Shown piece by piece: positions 46,640-59,800 of a stretch of 64,000 bases of DNA. The position numbers and the translations under genes are program-made. The notes beneath the pieces were generated by a model that saw nothing but the letters and a program-made list of their open reading frames with translations, was not told the DNA's origin and searched no databases. Source of the stretch: Brassica napus (taxonomy: Eukaryota > Streptophyta > Magnoliopsida > Brassicales > Brassicaceae). How positions within the stretch are numbered: position 1 is the stretch's first letter; each line of letters opens with the position of its first letter. The DNA is taken from contig NC_063435.1 of assembly GCF_020379485.1 (NCBI RefSeq), forward strand, positions 2,108,001 to 2,172,000, in the 5' to 3' direction.

Positions 46640-48830
46640 GTTGTTGTCTTCTAGGCGGCAACTCTGTTCTTCTCTGTGTTCTTAACAGACTCCATTAAAC
46701 AGCTTTAGGTTTTGTTCAACAAGCTTAACCGGAAACGTGTTTTTACTCAATTTTGGTTTAAAATTTGAATCGGACCGGTTATGATCCGGTTTACAATAGT
46801 AGAAACTAAATAACGCTCTTATCGTTTTCTTATCAATTTTTCAGGTGTATGAAAAAACTTAAAATACCAAGGTAGTATAATAAATAAGAATGGATGTATT
46901 GTATATATATCTTTGGTCACTAGCGACTCCTCCTCACCTGTTATTGAATTTTGAATGTGATAAAATGATAAGAAATCTATCAATCCAGTTTGGTTTTGGT
47001 ACAAGTGACCTTTAGTTTGCTTTGGTTCAGATTTAACAAAGAAAACACATAAGAGCATTAGAATGGGCTGTAAGGCATACCTCATAACCACAAGACACTC
47101 TGCTTCTATCCCATTATACTTTGCAAAACAATTTCGAAAAGGTTCTTTTCTTTCTCCTGTATCTTCTTGTTTAGTGTTTTGTTTGGTTTGGTTTCTTATA
47201 GTTTTTAGGAATTGGTTTTAGGCAAAGGGAAAAAACGAAAATGGGAGGTGAAAACTGATGAACTAGTCCATAGTTTGAAGAAACTGTGCCAAACAAAACG
47301 ACCTGTGTAGCTTCATTCTCAAGTTGAAAACACTGTTGTCAACTGTTTGTCATACATTTCTTATATTAACATTTACATGTTATAAAGTGTGGATTTGCAT
47401 AAACACTCTGAAGGAATTAGACACTGACGTGTAGTTGAACAAGCACAGAAGCAACAAGTGAATTTTTAGTGGCTGGATCAAATTATCCTTTTTTGTGTCT
47501 GTATCATCAAATCATATCATGGATTGAATGAAACAATACTAAAAGCAAAGAGGCTTTTCCTTTTCATAGATTACTGAAACAACAATGTATCTGACGAAAG
47601 AATTATCAACAATTTTTCCCTATCTTCCATCTTTTTTAAACCCATTAATGATTCCGACCTTCTGTTAATCAACACAACACATTGTAATGTAAGCAACACT
47701 TCTTGGTGTTTTACTGACCTTTCTTTTCTCCACACCGGAGAGTTTCAACTTCTTGGTTCAAAACTACTGAACAACAACAACCCAATGCTTATAAGCAAAT
47801 CCCCCCGATGAGCTAATAGTCATCCGATGAAGCTGATCATAACCCGCCTAAACACCTGCAAGCACTTCCTGAACCAGCCCTCCCCCCCCACTGCTCCAAA
47901 GAGAAAGCCAAATTCCAAAGTCGCAGTAACATCGGAAAGCTCAGAGCCTACTGGAAAGGGAAGAGGGGAAAAAAAAGAAGAAAAGGAAGAAAGAATAAGA
48001 AAAAGGAAAGAAGAAGGGAAGGACCTAGGGTTCGAAGGCATAGAAGGACTGCGAACAACAGCGTTCTTATAGAAAGCGTGAGGCTTTCTCAGGAGGGTAT
48101 AAAGGAAAAGAAAAAAAAAAAGAAAAATTAAAAATTCGAAAAACAATAAAAAAAATATAGAGGAACCGGTCCGCTACATACATGGGTTTGTGTCAAACCT
48201 ATGAAAAACAAAACAAGCTTTGCCTTTAGTACTTCAAACGCAATCCAGGATATGATTTCTTGATCAGGCCTGTAATTTTGATCCAGCCCTAAAATTCCGT
48301 GGTTCTTCCTCGTTCACTAACACGGCATCCAATTCCAACACAAGAAAAAAACAACAACCAAAGAGGAAAAAGAGATTTTGACTTGAAGCTCTCCAGTAGT
48401 TTTGTTTCAAAGTTTAAAAGAGGGAACAGGGCTAAAGCTTTCAGTTCCATTTTCTCTTTTACCTGTGACCTAAAACAAATTCTAAAAACGATAAGAAACC
48501 AAAGCCAAACCAAACACTAAACCAGACTTGCTTTCTTCATACCATAACCTTTTCAATTTTTTTTTGACCTATCTAATTTATCTCATTCCTCTAAACCCGA
48601 CCAGACCAATTTTTTTGTTTTTTTTTTTTTTTTGGGTTTTTTCATGAAGAAACTACTAAAAATAAAAAATAGACGAAATGTGATAATGAAACAACCAAGA
48701 CACAGATGATGTAGAAGAAGCCACCACGCACAAAAACACAACAATGTTCTTACCAAAAACCCCATCAACCCACCACAACCAACGACTACCCCCACAAGTA
48801 AACCCAAACACCCCCCAAGCACTCCAGCTC
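46640..48830. other. Long spacer with one doubtful ORF
   Basis: The HACL and following genes expected here from Arabidopsis are absent. An 81-codon open stretch at 47827-48072 (+), MKLIITRLNTCKHFLNQPSP then Lys/Glu-rich sequence, is matched by an open frame on the other strand (GSELSDVTATLEFGFLFGAV), so coding strand and reality are both uncertain. I do not assign a function. Confidence 0.4.
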
Positions 48831-48834
48831 CCGC

Positions 48835-50105
48835 TACATCCAAGCTCGCAGTAACTCCTCTATACAGCGCATAGAACCCTTCCTTTTCACTATCTCCCTC
48901 AACGCATGAACAGCGTTCCTGTACTTCACAGTTGCCCTGACGTAAGCATCATCCTCCTCCTTAGCGTATCAAAAGGGTAAGCAATGACCCCCAGAGGTAG
49001 TAATGCTCCAACCAAAAAAAAGCTAGCCAAAAAGTCAAAATCACCATTCCCCCCTCTTAGATTAAGCAAAACTACAAAGGCACAGAAACATGATACTAGA
49101 CCGGTCCTGGGCCAAAGCCTGACGAAACATTCGACTTCATACCCCCAAATTTTTTGAAAAACTTTATACGCAAATAGGCTTCCGAATTTGTAAAAAAGAA
49201 ATTTCTAGACTCCCGAACTACTCAAATCTTTACTAAATGGTCTAAAGATCCAAAAATCTCAGGACCGGTCCTGAACAAAACCGGATAAAACATTCGCCTC
49301 AGAACTCCAAAATTATTAATTTTTAGGTCTCTAAACTATTGAAATCTTTATTAAATCGTCTATAGCCCACAAAATCTCAGGACCGGCTCTGTCTCCATTA
49401 CCTCCAAGGAACCAACAAGCACAATGGGTTTGATGGTATCATACATCCCAAAATACATCCCCCGGTAAAGAGTGATCCCCACTATCGAAACCCCAAAGCC
49501 ACGGTAAAGCCCTTTAACACCGTCGCTAGACAAAGTCCTACGGTACACATCAACCATCCCTCTAAACTGTCTCTTCCCATTCACCGAGCTCTCCTTCGCA
49601 TCAGTGCCCAAACGTGTCCTCGCGTAATCCAAATGGTATAAAAACAACGAAGTCGTGGCACCAGCAGCGCTTCCAGAAGCTACATTCCCAGCGAACCACT
49701 TGAAGTAACCGTCTCTCTCCTTGGAGTATCCGAGGAGGGTCTTGAAGTAACCTTTAAACGCAAAGTTGGAAGCCTAATTAAAAAAAAAAAGAAAAAAAGG
49801 TGAAAGTGTGTAAAGATAAAAGCTTTTATTTGATTGGTTACCTGTGTAGGGAAGTAGCGGATGACGTTGGCTTGGTTCCCTCTCCAGAAGGAGAGGACGC
49901 CTTCTTCTTTGAAGATTCTGAGGAAGCAGTTGGAGAGGCTTGAGTAAGGGGTGGTGAGGTGTCGTGTTTTGATCATTTCTCCTTGGTTTTGGAGTAGAAG
50001 CTTTACTCTTTCGATGGGGGCGGCTGCGGATTTGGCGACGATGGCTGCTGCGCCTCCCATGGCGAAGTCCGTTGAGAATTTCTCGGGGTTTTTGGTCGAA
50101 GTCAT
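48835..50105 (-). pseudogene. ER-ANT1: ER adenine-nucleotide transporter (ER-ANT1), decayed 3' exon
   Basis: A mitochondrial-carrier-family ATP/ADP exchanger of the ER membrane. Exon 1 (49842-50105) reads [20 protein letters not shown], carrier motif [12 protein letters not shown] and [15 protein letters not shown]; exon 2 (49402-49773) reads [22 protein letters not shown] and [20 protein letters not shown]. Both are intact. The third exon, about 48835-49030, still shows GVIAYPFDTLRRRMMLTSGQ, then TGA because one C is missing from the expected CAACCTGTG; further single-base losses lie before it and after it (GTGAAAAGGAAGG for GTGAAAAGTGAAGG), and no good acceptor remains. Without this exon the last carrier repeat is lost. 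An upstream in-frame ATG at 50276 would add about 57 residues, but 50105 fits the family. Confidence 0.8.
49099..49391. repeat. Two tandem copies of an AGGACCGGTCCTG-bounded repeat
   Basis: Copies start at about 49099 and 49260 with ACCGGTCCTG..CAAA.CC, share ATTCG, AAATCTTTA.TAAAT and end AAAATCTCAGGACCGG. They lie in the last ER-ANT1 intron. A third copy is in a CESA7 intron (52253-52380). Confidence 0.65.
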
Positions 50106-51016
50106 CCTTTTGGAGAAAGAGACGGTTTTGAAAGACCTGGAGATTGGTGATGTGATCTTCGCCGCCGGAGAGGGAAGAGCTCGGCGGCGAAAGATCGTTT
50201 GGAGGACCAGGAGGAGAACGAGAAGCGTGCGACGTCGTCTTTTCTCTTTTGTGGATCCTTTTGGAATCGAATCCACTAAAATTAGAAAAGAGAGATAATC
50301 ATCAAATCTGTGAATCAGGAATGTCTGGTTCGATCAAACCGGAACCTATGAATTTATGGTTTATAGAAAACCGGCATGGTGACTGACTGATCTGTGTTGC
50401 CTATACCATAAAGGTTTTAGTTGCAGACAATGAAGCCAATCTCGTGCCCTACCACTCCTTATTGGAACCAAGACAGGCCGTTTCTCACCGTGTGGATTTT
50501 ATTTGTTCTCTAATTCTGTGGAAGAGAAAGCGAATCATGACAATGGAGTAACAAGTAACTGTTTAAATTTAGTTTAAGACTGATTATAAGCAGTTACCAG
50601 TTGCTGGTAGAAACTTTTTAACTGATTATAAGCAGTTACCAGTCTTGAGCATATTCTCTCAGACTGAGCCATACTTGACTCTTCTATCACAGTGGATCCT
50701 TGGTGGTTCAAAAGAATGAGAGTGAGACTTTTGCTAAACAAACTCAGGCAAATCAATTCTTTTCTTAATGGTACCAAATGATATTCAGCTTGAAGGTGTT
50801 ATGAGATATGAGTTTGTTCAGTCTCTTGTTGTATGTGTTTCCACAGTTTAAAAGAAGAAGAAAAGTCTCAGGCTATCTATATTAAAGCTTGCATTCAAGT
50901 TTTGTGTGGTTTCAGAGCAACTAAAGTTTAATAATTCAAATCCAAAAAGACAAGTGAAAACTCTCTGGACCATAGTACATAGAAGTTTCAGAATTTTTTT
51001 TTTTTTTTTTTTTGCT
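50106..51016. other. Spacer where GCP2 would be expected; no gene seen
   Basis: No gamma-tubulin-complex (Spc97/98) sequence is present, although that gene separates ER-ANT1 and CESA7 in Arabidopsis. A direct repeat TGATTATAAGCAGTTACCAG occurs at 50581 and 50621. Confidence 0.5.
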
Positions 51017-54000
51017 TCAGCAGTTGATGCCACACATGGAAGTGTCAGGTCCTTTAGTCTTCATCACAAAAGGATCAATCCTCACCCAAAGCAAAGAGAA
51101 GATAGAAGCCAACAAAATCGACCATATCACCACAATCGTCGGCGTTCTGTTCTGCCTCCCCATCAAACCTTTCAGGAACGGGTAGAGATGAACAATGACC
51201 CAAAATGAGAAGAAGAGTTTACCAAACAGAGGTCCCCAAGATTGATACCCATTGTTGATAGCATCTGAGATGCCTGCAACAACTCCCACAATGTTTATGA
51301 TCAAGACCGTTGTCGGAGGGATAAGCAGAGTTGTCCATTTGAACGCGTAAAGCTCTCCAAAGTCATCGTCATCCGTTGCCTTTGACGTGACTGTGAAGTT
51401 TGTGTCAATGCCTGCTAAGATCTTGAGGAGACCTTGGACAACCGCAAAGAGATGAGCTGAGATTCCTCCAATGACCCAGAACTGCTCGTTTCTCCACCAC
51501 TCCTCAATGCTCACTCCACTCCATCTCAGCTCCAAGATCCCCGTTGCAATGATGGAACCAAACAATGCAATGAAGAAGAGACTAGCAAATGTGCTTATCT
51601 GAAGAAAAACAGTTAGTTAGCAAAGTGAAAGCAGCTTTCTAAAACATTTTTATCAAATACTTCCTCCGTTTCAAATCAGATGTGGTTCTAGATTTGTTCA
51701 TGCTAATTAAGAAAAGAGTTAAATGTGTAGCTTTGCCATTATTTACTAAAACGACACTTATTTTATAAAAAAATTGTTCTACAACGATACTTAATATGAA
51801 ACAGATGGAATAGTATACCAACCGGTGGCATGATGAACTTGTCGGTAAGGAGACAGATAGCTGGAAGAATACAGTAGGCAAGGAGTGGAATAGATGTGAA
51901 GGGGTAGATAGTTGTGTTGGCGTAAGCAAAACGCTCAAGCCATTTGAGTTTGCCTCCTTTGTAGCCGTACCAAAGAGGACTATGCCGGCTGAAAAAGATT
52001 TCAACGGAACCTAGTGCCCAACGCAAAACCTGGTTTAACCTGTCAGATAGATTAATAGGAGCTGAGCCTTTGAATGCAGCTCTCTTAGGCATGCAGTAAA
52101 TAGATCTCCAGCCACGGCAATGCATCTTGAAACCAGTCAAAATATCCTCAGTTATTGAGCCATAGATCCAACCCAGCTGCATTTCCAAAGAAAACATAAA
52201 ACTTTGTGTAAAAAAAAAAAAAAAACATAAAACTTTGTTACAATTGTTAGACAGGACCTGGACAAAACCAAATGAAATATTGAAATAAATTATATAAACA
52301 AAAATCCCATATTTGTGAAAACAATTTTTAAATTTTTTTAAACCGTCTACAGTTCCCAAAATCTCAGGATCGGCCTTACGGTTCAGTATAGTTACCTCAG
52401 TTCCCCACTCAGTCTTGTCTTCATAACCACAGCTTATGACATGAATAGCCTCTTTAAGTAGCACTGCAGGACTTGATGATGGAGGAACACCACCATCTTC
52501 CATCAAAGTTGAGGTTACAAAGATGGATGATTGCCCAAACTTTTGCTCAAAGTTCATCTCAGACATCAAATGCTCCTTGTCACCCTCTGCTCCTGCCAAA
52601 ACAAACACTTATCAAATACACTAAACCTACTTCAAGATTATTTGGGATATATAGTTTTACCACCTGCTATGTCGCCATTAGACTCATGCTTGGACTTTCT
52701 CCGGCGACCAAAACAAGGACAACAACCACAGCTTATCATCTTAGGACGTTTAGGACCCTTTGGTGGTTCATAACCATACAGAGCTTGTCGTTTGAAAACA
52801 CAACCAGTACCAACGTAAACTGGACCTTGGATTCCATCTAGAGCTTTCATATTGATCTGTCACAACACACAAGAGGGTAAGAAACCGATTATATCTATAT
52901 CTCTTAGACCAGATTGTGTCTTACATCAAAGAAGACAGTGTTTCTGTTGGCGTAACGATCATGCCTGTCAATACCATCGAACCTTTGAGGGAACTGCACG
53001 TAGCAAACCTTCTTTCCAATCTGAGGATCCATCAAAAAACACATTGCTTCCCTCACGGCCTTGCAGTTGTTAACGTAGTGATCACAGTCCAAGTTCAGCA
53101 TGAAAGGTGCATTTGTGAGTACTCCCGCTACTCTAACCAGAGCGTTCATGGCACCAGCTTTCTTGTGGTGCTGGAAACCAGGCCTCTTCTCACGTGACAC
53201 ATACACAAGGCGAGGGAGCTCGTGGCCTTCAACATCAAATCCACCGTTGCTGCCGAGGAAGACTTGGATCATACCGGGATGGTCTTTAGTGTTGTTCCCT
53301 GGCCATGGTGTTCCATCTGGCATGATCCAACCTTCTAGAGGAACCTTTGAGGCTTTAGCCACAAGAGCATTGATCCTCACCTTGAACTCCTCATACTCTC
53401 TCTGCAAGAAACCAAGCCTTAGTTATTGAGTGGTGATATAACTTGAACTCAAGTGATATTACACTTACCTTCATGGCTCTACGTTCTTTAACGAACGTTG
53501 GCTGGACTTTATCCTTGAGATAATCAATTTTCAACGTGAAGTACATCTCCGGAGCACGTGGCTCTATGGAGAATTTCTTGCAGAAGGGAACCCATTTTCT
53601 TGCAAACTCGGCTGTTTCTGCTAGAGAGTCGAATGTGAGCATTGAAGCACCATCGTCAGAGACGTAGCAGGAGATTTTCTCAACAGGGTAGTCCATGGCC
53701 AAGATTGATAGGACGGTGTTGGATGTGACTAAGGGAGGCTCCTTCATAGGATCCACTGTACTTACAAAGACATCTACAGGGGCAAGCATGTTTGGTTCAC
53801 CTTCTCTCTCGTACCTATACAAACAAAAACAAAATGTTGTATCCATAAACCAACTTCATACTCTCTGTCATTACAAGTGTAGTTTTATGTTTTCAATGCA
53901 TGTTTGATTGTTTTCCAATTTTATCTTTATTCATTTAACTCAATACTAATTAGGGATATAATGGAATGATTTTCTTAACAAGCTAAGAAATTTTCTTAAA

Positions 54001-55869
54001 CAATATATAAAATAAAACGGAGGGATTAGATTTTAAGGCTTCAACTTGAGAATGTGTGGACTTTAACCTGAGGGAGAGACGGTCTAGATAGGTCTCACGA
54101 TCAATAGGGAACCACTTGGGGAACTGATCAAGAATCCAAGAGACGGCAAACCATATTTCACAGATCACAGAGGTTAGCCATAACCCCAGAGCATCATGCA
54201 CAGGGTTCAAGAGTCTATAACGTAGAAAAACTGCTAGAATCACAAGCCTAGCAACTATGACCATCCTATATGGATTGATCTTGCTTGATGCTATGGGAAC
54301 TTTCCGCGAGAGTGGCTGCCTTGCCTCGTCTATCCTGCAAGCCATTTCCAAAAAATATCCAAAAGACTGTAAGCATGAATCATACAAAACTGAAGTGTTA
54401 AACACATGTGTGTGGAGACATTACAGTCCCATGTCAGGATCATCATCTGGTTCTGGACCAAGATTCCCTTGCTGGAGCTTCCAGTCATCCATTCTTTCTC
54501 GCCATCCTCCCTCCTTCTTATCATCCCATCTCTCACTCCCTACCAAAAGAAGAAGAAAAGTGTTGTTAGAAACATCTACTTCATGTGCTTTTATAACAAT
54601 GTAATAAGAGCCTAAAGTCCTTGTGTATGAAACTATGTCCCTATTGAGTTGTTAGAAACCTCTACTTCATTTTCTTGTAGTTAGTTTCATTACAGAAGCA
54701 GCTCTTTCTCAAACAAGGCTCTGGTGATTAATTTTGGTAAGAGCTTAAAGTCCTTGTTTATAAAAATATGTCCTTATCTACTACCAAACTAGTTCAATAC
54801 CTAGCTGACATGCTTCATACCTTTGTTATTTTTGCATGATAAGTGACCTTAAAACACACATATTATGAGTATCTAAGTATATGGTTAACAACATCATTTA
54901 GTCTTTCTTCTACTACTAGTTATAGAGGACAATGAGCAGAGAGGCTCACCAGCTTCAGAAGATGGATATGGGTGAACACGCTTATGAAGCCCATGCTCTC
55001 CTCCAGCTGGGAACTCTCCACTTACCTGCAGAAAATCCCAAAGATATAAAAAAATTATACAAAGTTGATCTTATATATTTTTTAAAAAAATTATGTAAAG
55101 CATATTTTCTCTGTACATGTCTACTATGGCCACCGGCTATAACAGGTGGGAATCTCCCGTTCTCATCATCATCAGGACCTCTTCCATAGCTCATTTTCCC
55201 ATAGAGCATGGACTCAGCAGAATGATTCTGCTTGTTATGTTCATCATCGATATTAAACTCGTGCTCAATATCATCAATATCCTCTTCATCCTCATCTCCT
55301 TCCACTCTTGGGCTTCCTCTGAGACGCTTGTAACGAGTCTTGCACTGAGGACAGTTCTGTGTCCCTTCTCTTCTCTCGTACTCGTAGCATGGCCTGCACG
55401 CTGGAAAACCACACTCGTTGCAAGCTACGAACAGGTCTCCTTCCACTGTTAACCCAATCTGATCTCCACATATCTCACAGAATTGTCCATCCAGATTCTT
55501 CAGAGGCTTCGGCTGTAATTATTAATAAAAATTAAATGTTCAGTTCCATGAAAAGTATATATCAACAAAATCATTTGCAAGTATATAACGTAATCTTTAA
55601 TTGTTACAGTAATCATATAATCCTTAACTAATCCCAAATATATCGACTAATTACATGTTCTTGCTTGTTTTGATGATCTTACCTTAATTTAGCGTTTGTG
55701 AATCACAAGATATGATATTTTTAAAAACTATAATTACTTAAAATGGGTTAATTGTATTGTAAAAACTAAAAACTAATATCAGACTATGAGTTACCTCTTC
55801 GTGGTTGTGAATGACAACAAGCTCGTTACGGTTATGCGAACCGGCAACAAGACCGGCGCTGGCTTCCAT
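51017..55869 (-). CDS. CESA7: Cellulose synthase catalytic subunit 7 (secondary wall)
   Basis: CESA7 (IRX3) works with CESA4 and CESA8 in plasma-membrane rosettes to make secondary-wall cellulose from UDP-glucose. Eleven exons: 55795-55869, 55117-55512, 54950-55025, 54425-54539, 54068-54334, 53469-53814, 52925-53401, 52661-52856, 52396-52592, 51823-52176 and 51017-51598, summing to 1026 residues, the Arabidopsis length. Order of parts: start [20 protein letters not shown]; zinc-binding RING-like region ([37 protein letters not shown]); two membrane helices (exon 5); the catalytic domain with [22 protein letters not shown] and QVLRW (D,D,D,QxxRW); plant-conserved and class-specific regions; six C-terminal helices; end [14 protein letters not shown]. 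The exon 2 donor appears shifted (GACAT|GTACAG), adding a few residues after AGGHS. ER-ANT1 lies downstream, BBM upstream, all on the minus strand. Confidence 0.97.
52253..52380. repeat. AGGACCGGTCCTG-type repeat in a CESA7 intron
   Basis: Starts ACAGGACCTGGACAAAACC and ends CCCAAAATCTCAGGATCGG, a diverged copy of the repeats at 49099-49391. It fills most of the intron between the exons at 52396 and 52176. Confidence 0.6.
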
Positions 55870-56807
55870 ATCAGCGGCAGTGAGAGAGGACAAAACCGAA
55901 GCTAGGACATTCAGTATATGAGGGAACAAGTTTTCTTTTATCAGTGAAGATGATGAAACCCTTTTTAAGTTTCTCTTTCTGTATGGTACGTAGTTTGTTG
56001 CATAGTCTCCATTGCCTTCAAGCTAAGCTTTCGTCTTTTTTTTTTAATATTGTTTTCATGCAACAAACTCAAGTCTCACATCCATCAGCTAGCTAACATG
56101 TCTTCTTTTAAAGGTCGCGGTTTTCTCAAGCTTCACCGCTTCTTCTTAAAAGTCTCTTATCATTTTACTGTCCTAATCGCTTTCCCACTTATTGATTACA
56201 CTGAAAATATATATGGTTATTCTGATTTTTTATAAAAGATGCCAACAACAAAAGAGAGATATGTATGTACTTGTATTTTTTAAAAAAAAATTAAAATTAG
56301 TTGGAAGATTTGGTGAGGGGAGAGTGCAAGCCAAGTTAGGTTCCCTGCCTATATATGAGTTTTCTGCATACAAGCCCATGGGAAAACTGATGGGCTCTAA
56401 TTGGTCCGTTTGGGCCTGACAGAGGGAAACAGAAGGGGCCCTGACCATCCTTCATTACTTCAGAATATAAATCCTGCTTCATGTTGGTCACTGGTCAAGC
56501 AAAACAAAAAGAGTAGAGTAGGAGAAGAATCGAGCATGTGGAATTAGTTACCAACGTGCACAAATCAGAATTTGAGAGCCTCTTTGTATTTTTTATCTTC
56601 CCTAAACATACATGCTCTAAAAGAATATAAACATATGGTTCCAATGGTAGATTAAAAATAAAAAAAAATGTGATCATACTTTATAAAATTTATCCAATTA
56701 AATCGAAACTAATAAAATGTCACACGAAGCTTACCAAGAAATAGAACAGAATCGAACTGTTAACAACACACAAAGCAAACATTAATTAAAGATCTTTAAC
56801 TATTTTC
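55870..56807. other. CESA7 promoter and BBM 3' flank
   Basis: No other gene seen. See the MYB-site entry at 56308-56341. Confidence 0.5.
56308..56341 (-). promoter_or_regulatory. Two SMRE-like MYB sites upstream of CESA7
   Basis: On the minus strand ACCAAAT (plus 56308-56314) and ACCTAAC (plus 56335-56341) match the 7-bp secondary-wall MYB-responsive element bound by MYB46/MYB83, known activators of secondary-wall CESAs. They lie about 440-470 bp upstream of the CESA7 ATG. The motif is short and chance matches are common. Confidence 0.35.
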
Positions 56808-59800
56808 CTAAGTGTTGTTCCAAACTGTAAACGCCCCTTCTCCACCACCTTCCCCATTAAAGTACATATTAGAGCCAACATTATTCGAAATTCCCACAGG
56901 AAAACCTCCTCCTTGCTGTTGCTGAGCAAAATAATAATGGTTTCTTGCGTCGTAAGCAATCTCAGCAGCGGCCAAGGTATCGCAGTTAAGAGATGTTCCA
57001 ACCGGGATTGCAAGTCCTTGATGACCACCATAACCACCGACATTTCCATAAACAGTAACCATATCACCCGAAGCAGAACTATGCTGATCGATATTAGCCA
57101 TGAGGCTCGGCGAGTTGCTCAAGAAATGGTGCTGATCTTCCTCTTCTTTAAAATAAGCCCTAGCACTCCCTCCATTGTAATAATTATTGTACCTCTCTTG
57201 ATGTTGCTGTAATAAGCTCAAATCTATTCCATGATGATGCTGAACCGCAGCGTTTTGCCAGCCGCTAGCATCATTTTCACTCTCTGAAACGTTATTATTG
57301 ATCATCATACTAGGAACCGGATGGTTAACTTCCTTGAGACGTTTCGCAGAGCTACCAATAGGAAGGCTCGGGCTGTCGAGGATTGCTTTAACGTTGTATC
57401 TGCTCATTTCGAAGTTAGTCACTGCGGTTAATCCTCTAAATTTGATGGCAGCAATGTCGTATGCCTCTGCAGCCTCTTCTTGTGTGCCTGCATATGTCAT
57501 ATCATATCATATGTAAACTTCAAGTATATATTATATAGTATTTAGTTATTATCTATTGATATATTTGATTGCTTACAAATTTTGTTTTAAAAAGTTTAAT
57601 TAAATTTACCAAAAGTTCCCAAGTAGAGGTCTTTGTTACCGGCGACTCTTCCGATCCTAGCTTGCCATCTTCCATGTTGGTGATGCCTATCGTACCCATT
57701 GGGAGAATATTTTTCATCAAACAAAAAGGCTTTAAATATTGTATATGTTATCAATTATGTCGATTACCTTGTTACTCCTCGATAAATCGATGCTCCACGA
57801 GAGAAACCACTACTTTTCCTGCATATTTAAATGTGTATTATATATAGATGCATACTAATTATTAGACATGAATAACGAAGTATTAAAAGAATGTACGCGT
57901 GAGGGTGATGGGTTTCTAGAATATATAATAGATGCCATAAGCAATAAATACAGCGGTTCATTATGTACCTGCGCAGAGAGGCAACATACTCTTGCCGCGT
58001 CATGTGGTTCATATCTTCTACCTCTTTCTCATATTCAGTTATCTGCATATGATATCAAACCAAATACTAAACATAAAAATTAATAATAAGATAATGGCTT
58101 TATAAGCCTAAACAGACCGGAAAAAAAAGAACAAAATTGGCTTGAAATTCTGAGGTGTTGTAATATTGATTAAATTGACTTACAGGGAAATTAGTAGTAG
58201 TGGTAGTTCCCCAATACTTGAGTGCGGCTAAATCATACGCCCTAGCTGCTTTCTCTTCTTTGTCATAACCTCCTGCATGCATGATCAGATTAAAAATGAA
58301 TTAGACTACAGATTTACTTGGATTATAAGTACATTATTATTTATTCATAGCTTTGTTCAACTTATACTTACCCAAATAAACTGAGTAGAGAACCATCAGG
58401 TTAGAACACCCATGAAAAAAAAACCTAGATTAGTTGGAAAGTAAATGGTGTATGAAAAATGACAAATCATAAATTAAATATTATTACCTTGTCTTCCTTT
58501 GCGAGCTTGGCCTTCTCTTTTGCAACTATTATCCCACAAATGTGCCTCATATCTTCCTGTCCACCGATGCCTGAACATTTAATACAAACATATTTCATCA
58601 TGGAGCATACCAATATATATATATATTCATTAATATTCTATATGAGCCCATATATATCAAGGAACATTCCGTAGCACTCTCTCAACCGATCCATTAAATA
58701 CCCCAATCTTTTCCGAGAAAATCACGGTTCAAACGACATTTTAGACATCCAAAATTAAATAAAGGAAGAGAACCTTGTAACACCGCGATATATAGACGTC
58801 CTTTGTCCAAAACTCTCAATAGTTTTCTTAGGTGTAGCATCAACGCTATCAACATTGGTCTTCTCTTGAACAACATTATTCCTATTGTTGTACTTGTTGC
58901 TATCACAAGTAGTAGATGAGTTCATAGAGAGTGACAAGCCTCTTGCGGCATTCCCATTATTCTCTTGATGATCCACATTAGACACCGGCTGATTCGTCAG
59001 CCATGTCTTAATCATCGAAAGGCCTAATGAGCCACCAGCACCGTCTCCTCCTCCACAACCACCATTTCCATCTCCACCATTTTCGCTGTTGTTGTAAATC
59101 GTGGTGGTGCGGCCGAAGAAATTCTCAAGCTTTGGTTCATTTTGGTCATTACTGTGGATGTTATTGCATGCACCACCATTGATGTCCCAATCTATATAAA
59201 AAAAAACAAAGAATTCCGTAACTAATCAATGGTTTGTTGAACTGGATTTCATCACCGTTCTATAATATACGAAATGGTGTTCATTCTCTCCTTCATTGTA
59301 AGAACAAAAAAAGATACAAAATTAAATTGTATATGTATATATTATGATACTAAATAAATGAGAAAATATATAATATCAATTCGTATTTATGTATGATTGA
59401 CAAACTTTTAATTTCATGAGAAATGAACAAACATCAAACCCCACACATGGATATTCTGAAAAGAAATGAAATCAATAAACAAGCCCGAAAAGAAAACGAA
59501 AACGAAAAAAAAAGACAAAACAAAATAGGGCTACGTGCGTGCGTGAGTCTTGGTTTTTGTTCTATGCATTGGAAGAAGGAGAAAATTTGACAAAAACAAA
59601 TAAAATAAATAAGTAATTCTAAAACAATAACCTCGGGAGTGACTATTGTTGTCTCTGGTGAAGGCATCGAGGACGACACCAAAGGGAGAAGGAAACGATG
59701 TTCGAACAGCTGAAGACTCATCAGAGGCAGCAGTCATATCGTAACAATACTCCCCCGTGACATCTACGGCTGTTGTGGCGGTGGAAGAGTCGACGACCCC

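Noticed and set aside
49951..50298. 115-codon plus-strand frame over ER-ANT1 exon 1
   Set aside because: Antisense of the carrier's conserved [10 protein letters not shown] region.
52473..52841. 122-codon plus-strand frame over CESA7 exons
   Set aside because: Antisense of the conserved CESA catalytic region.
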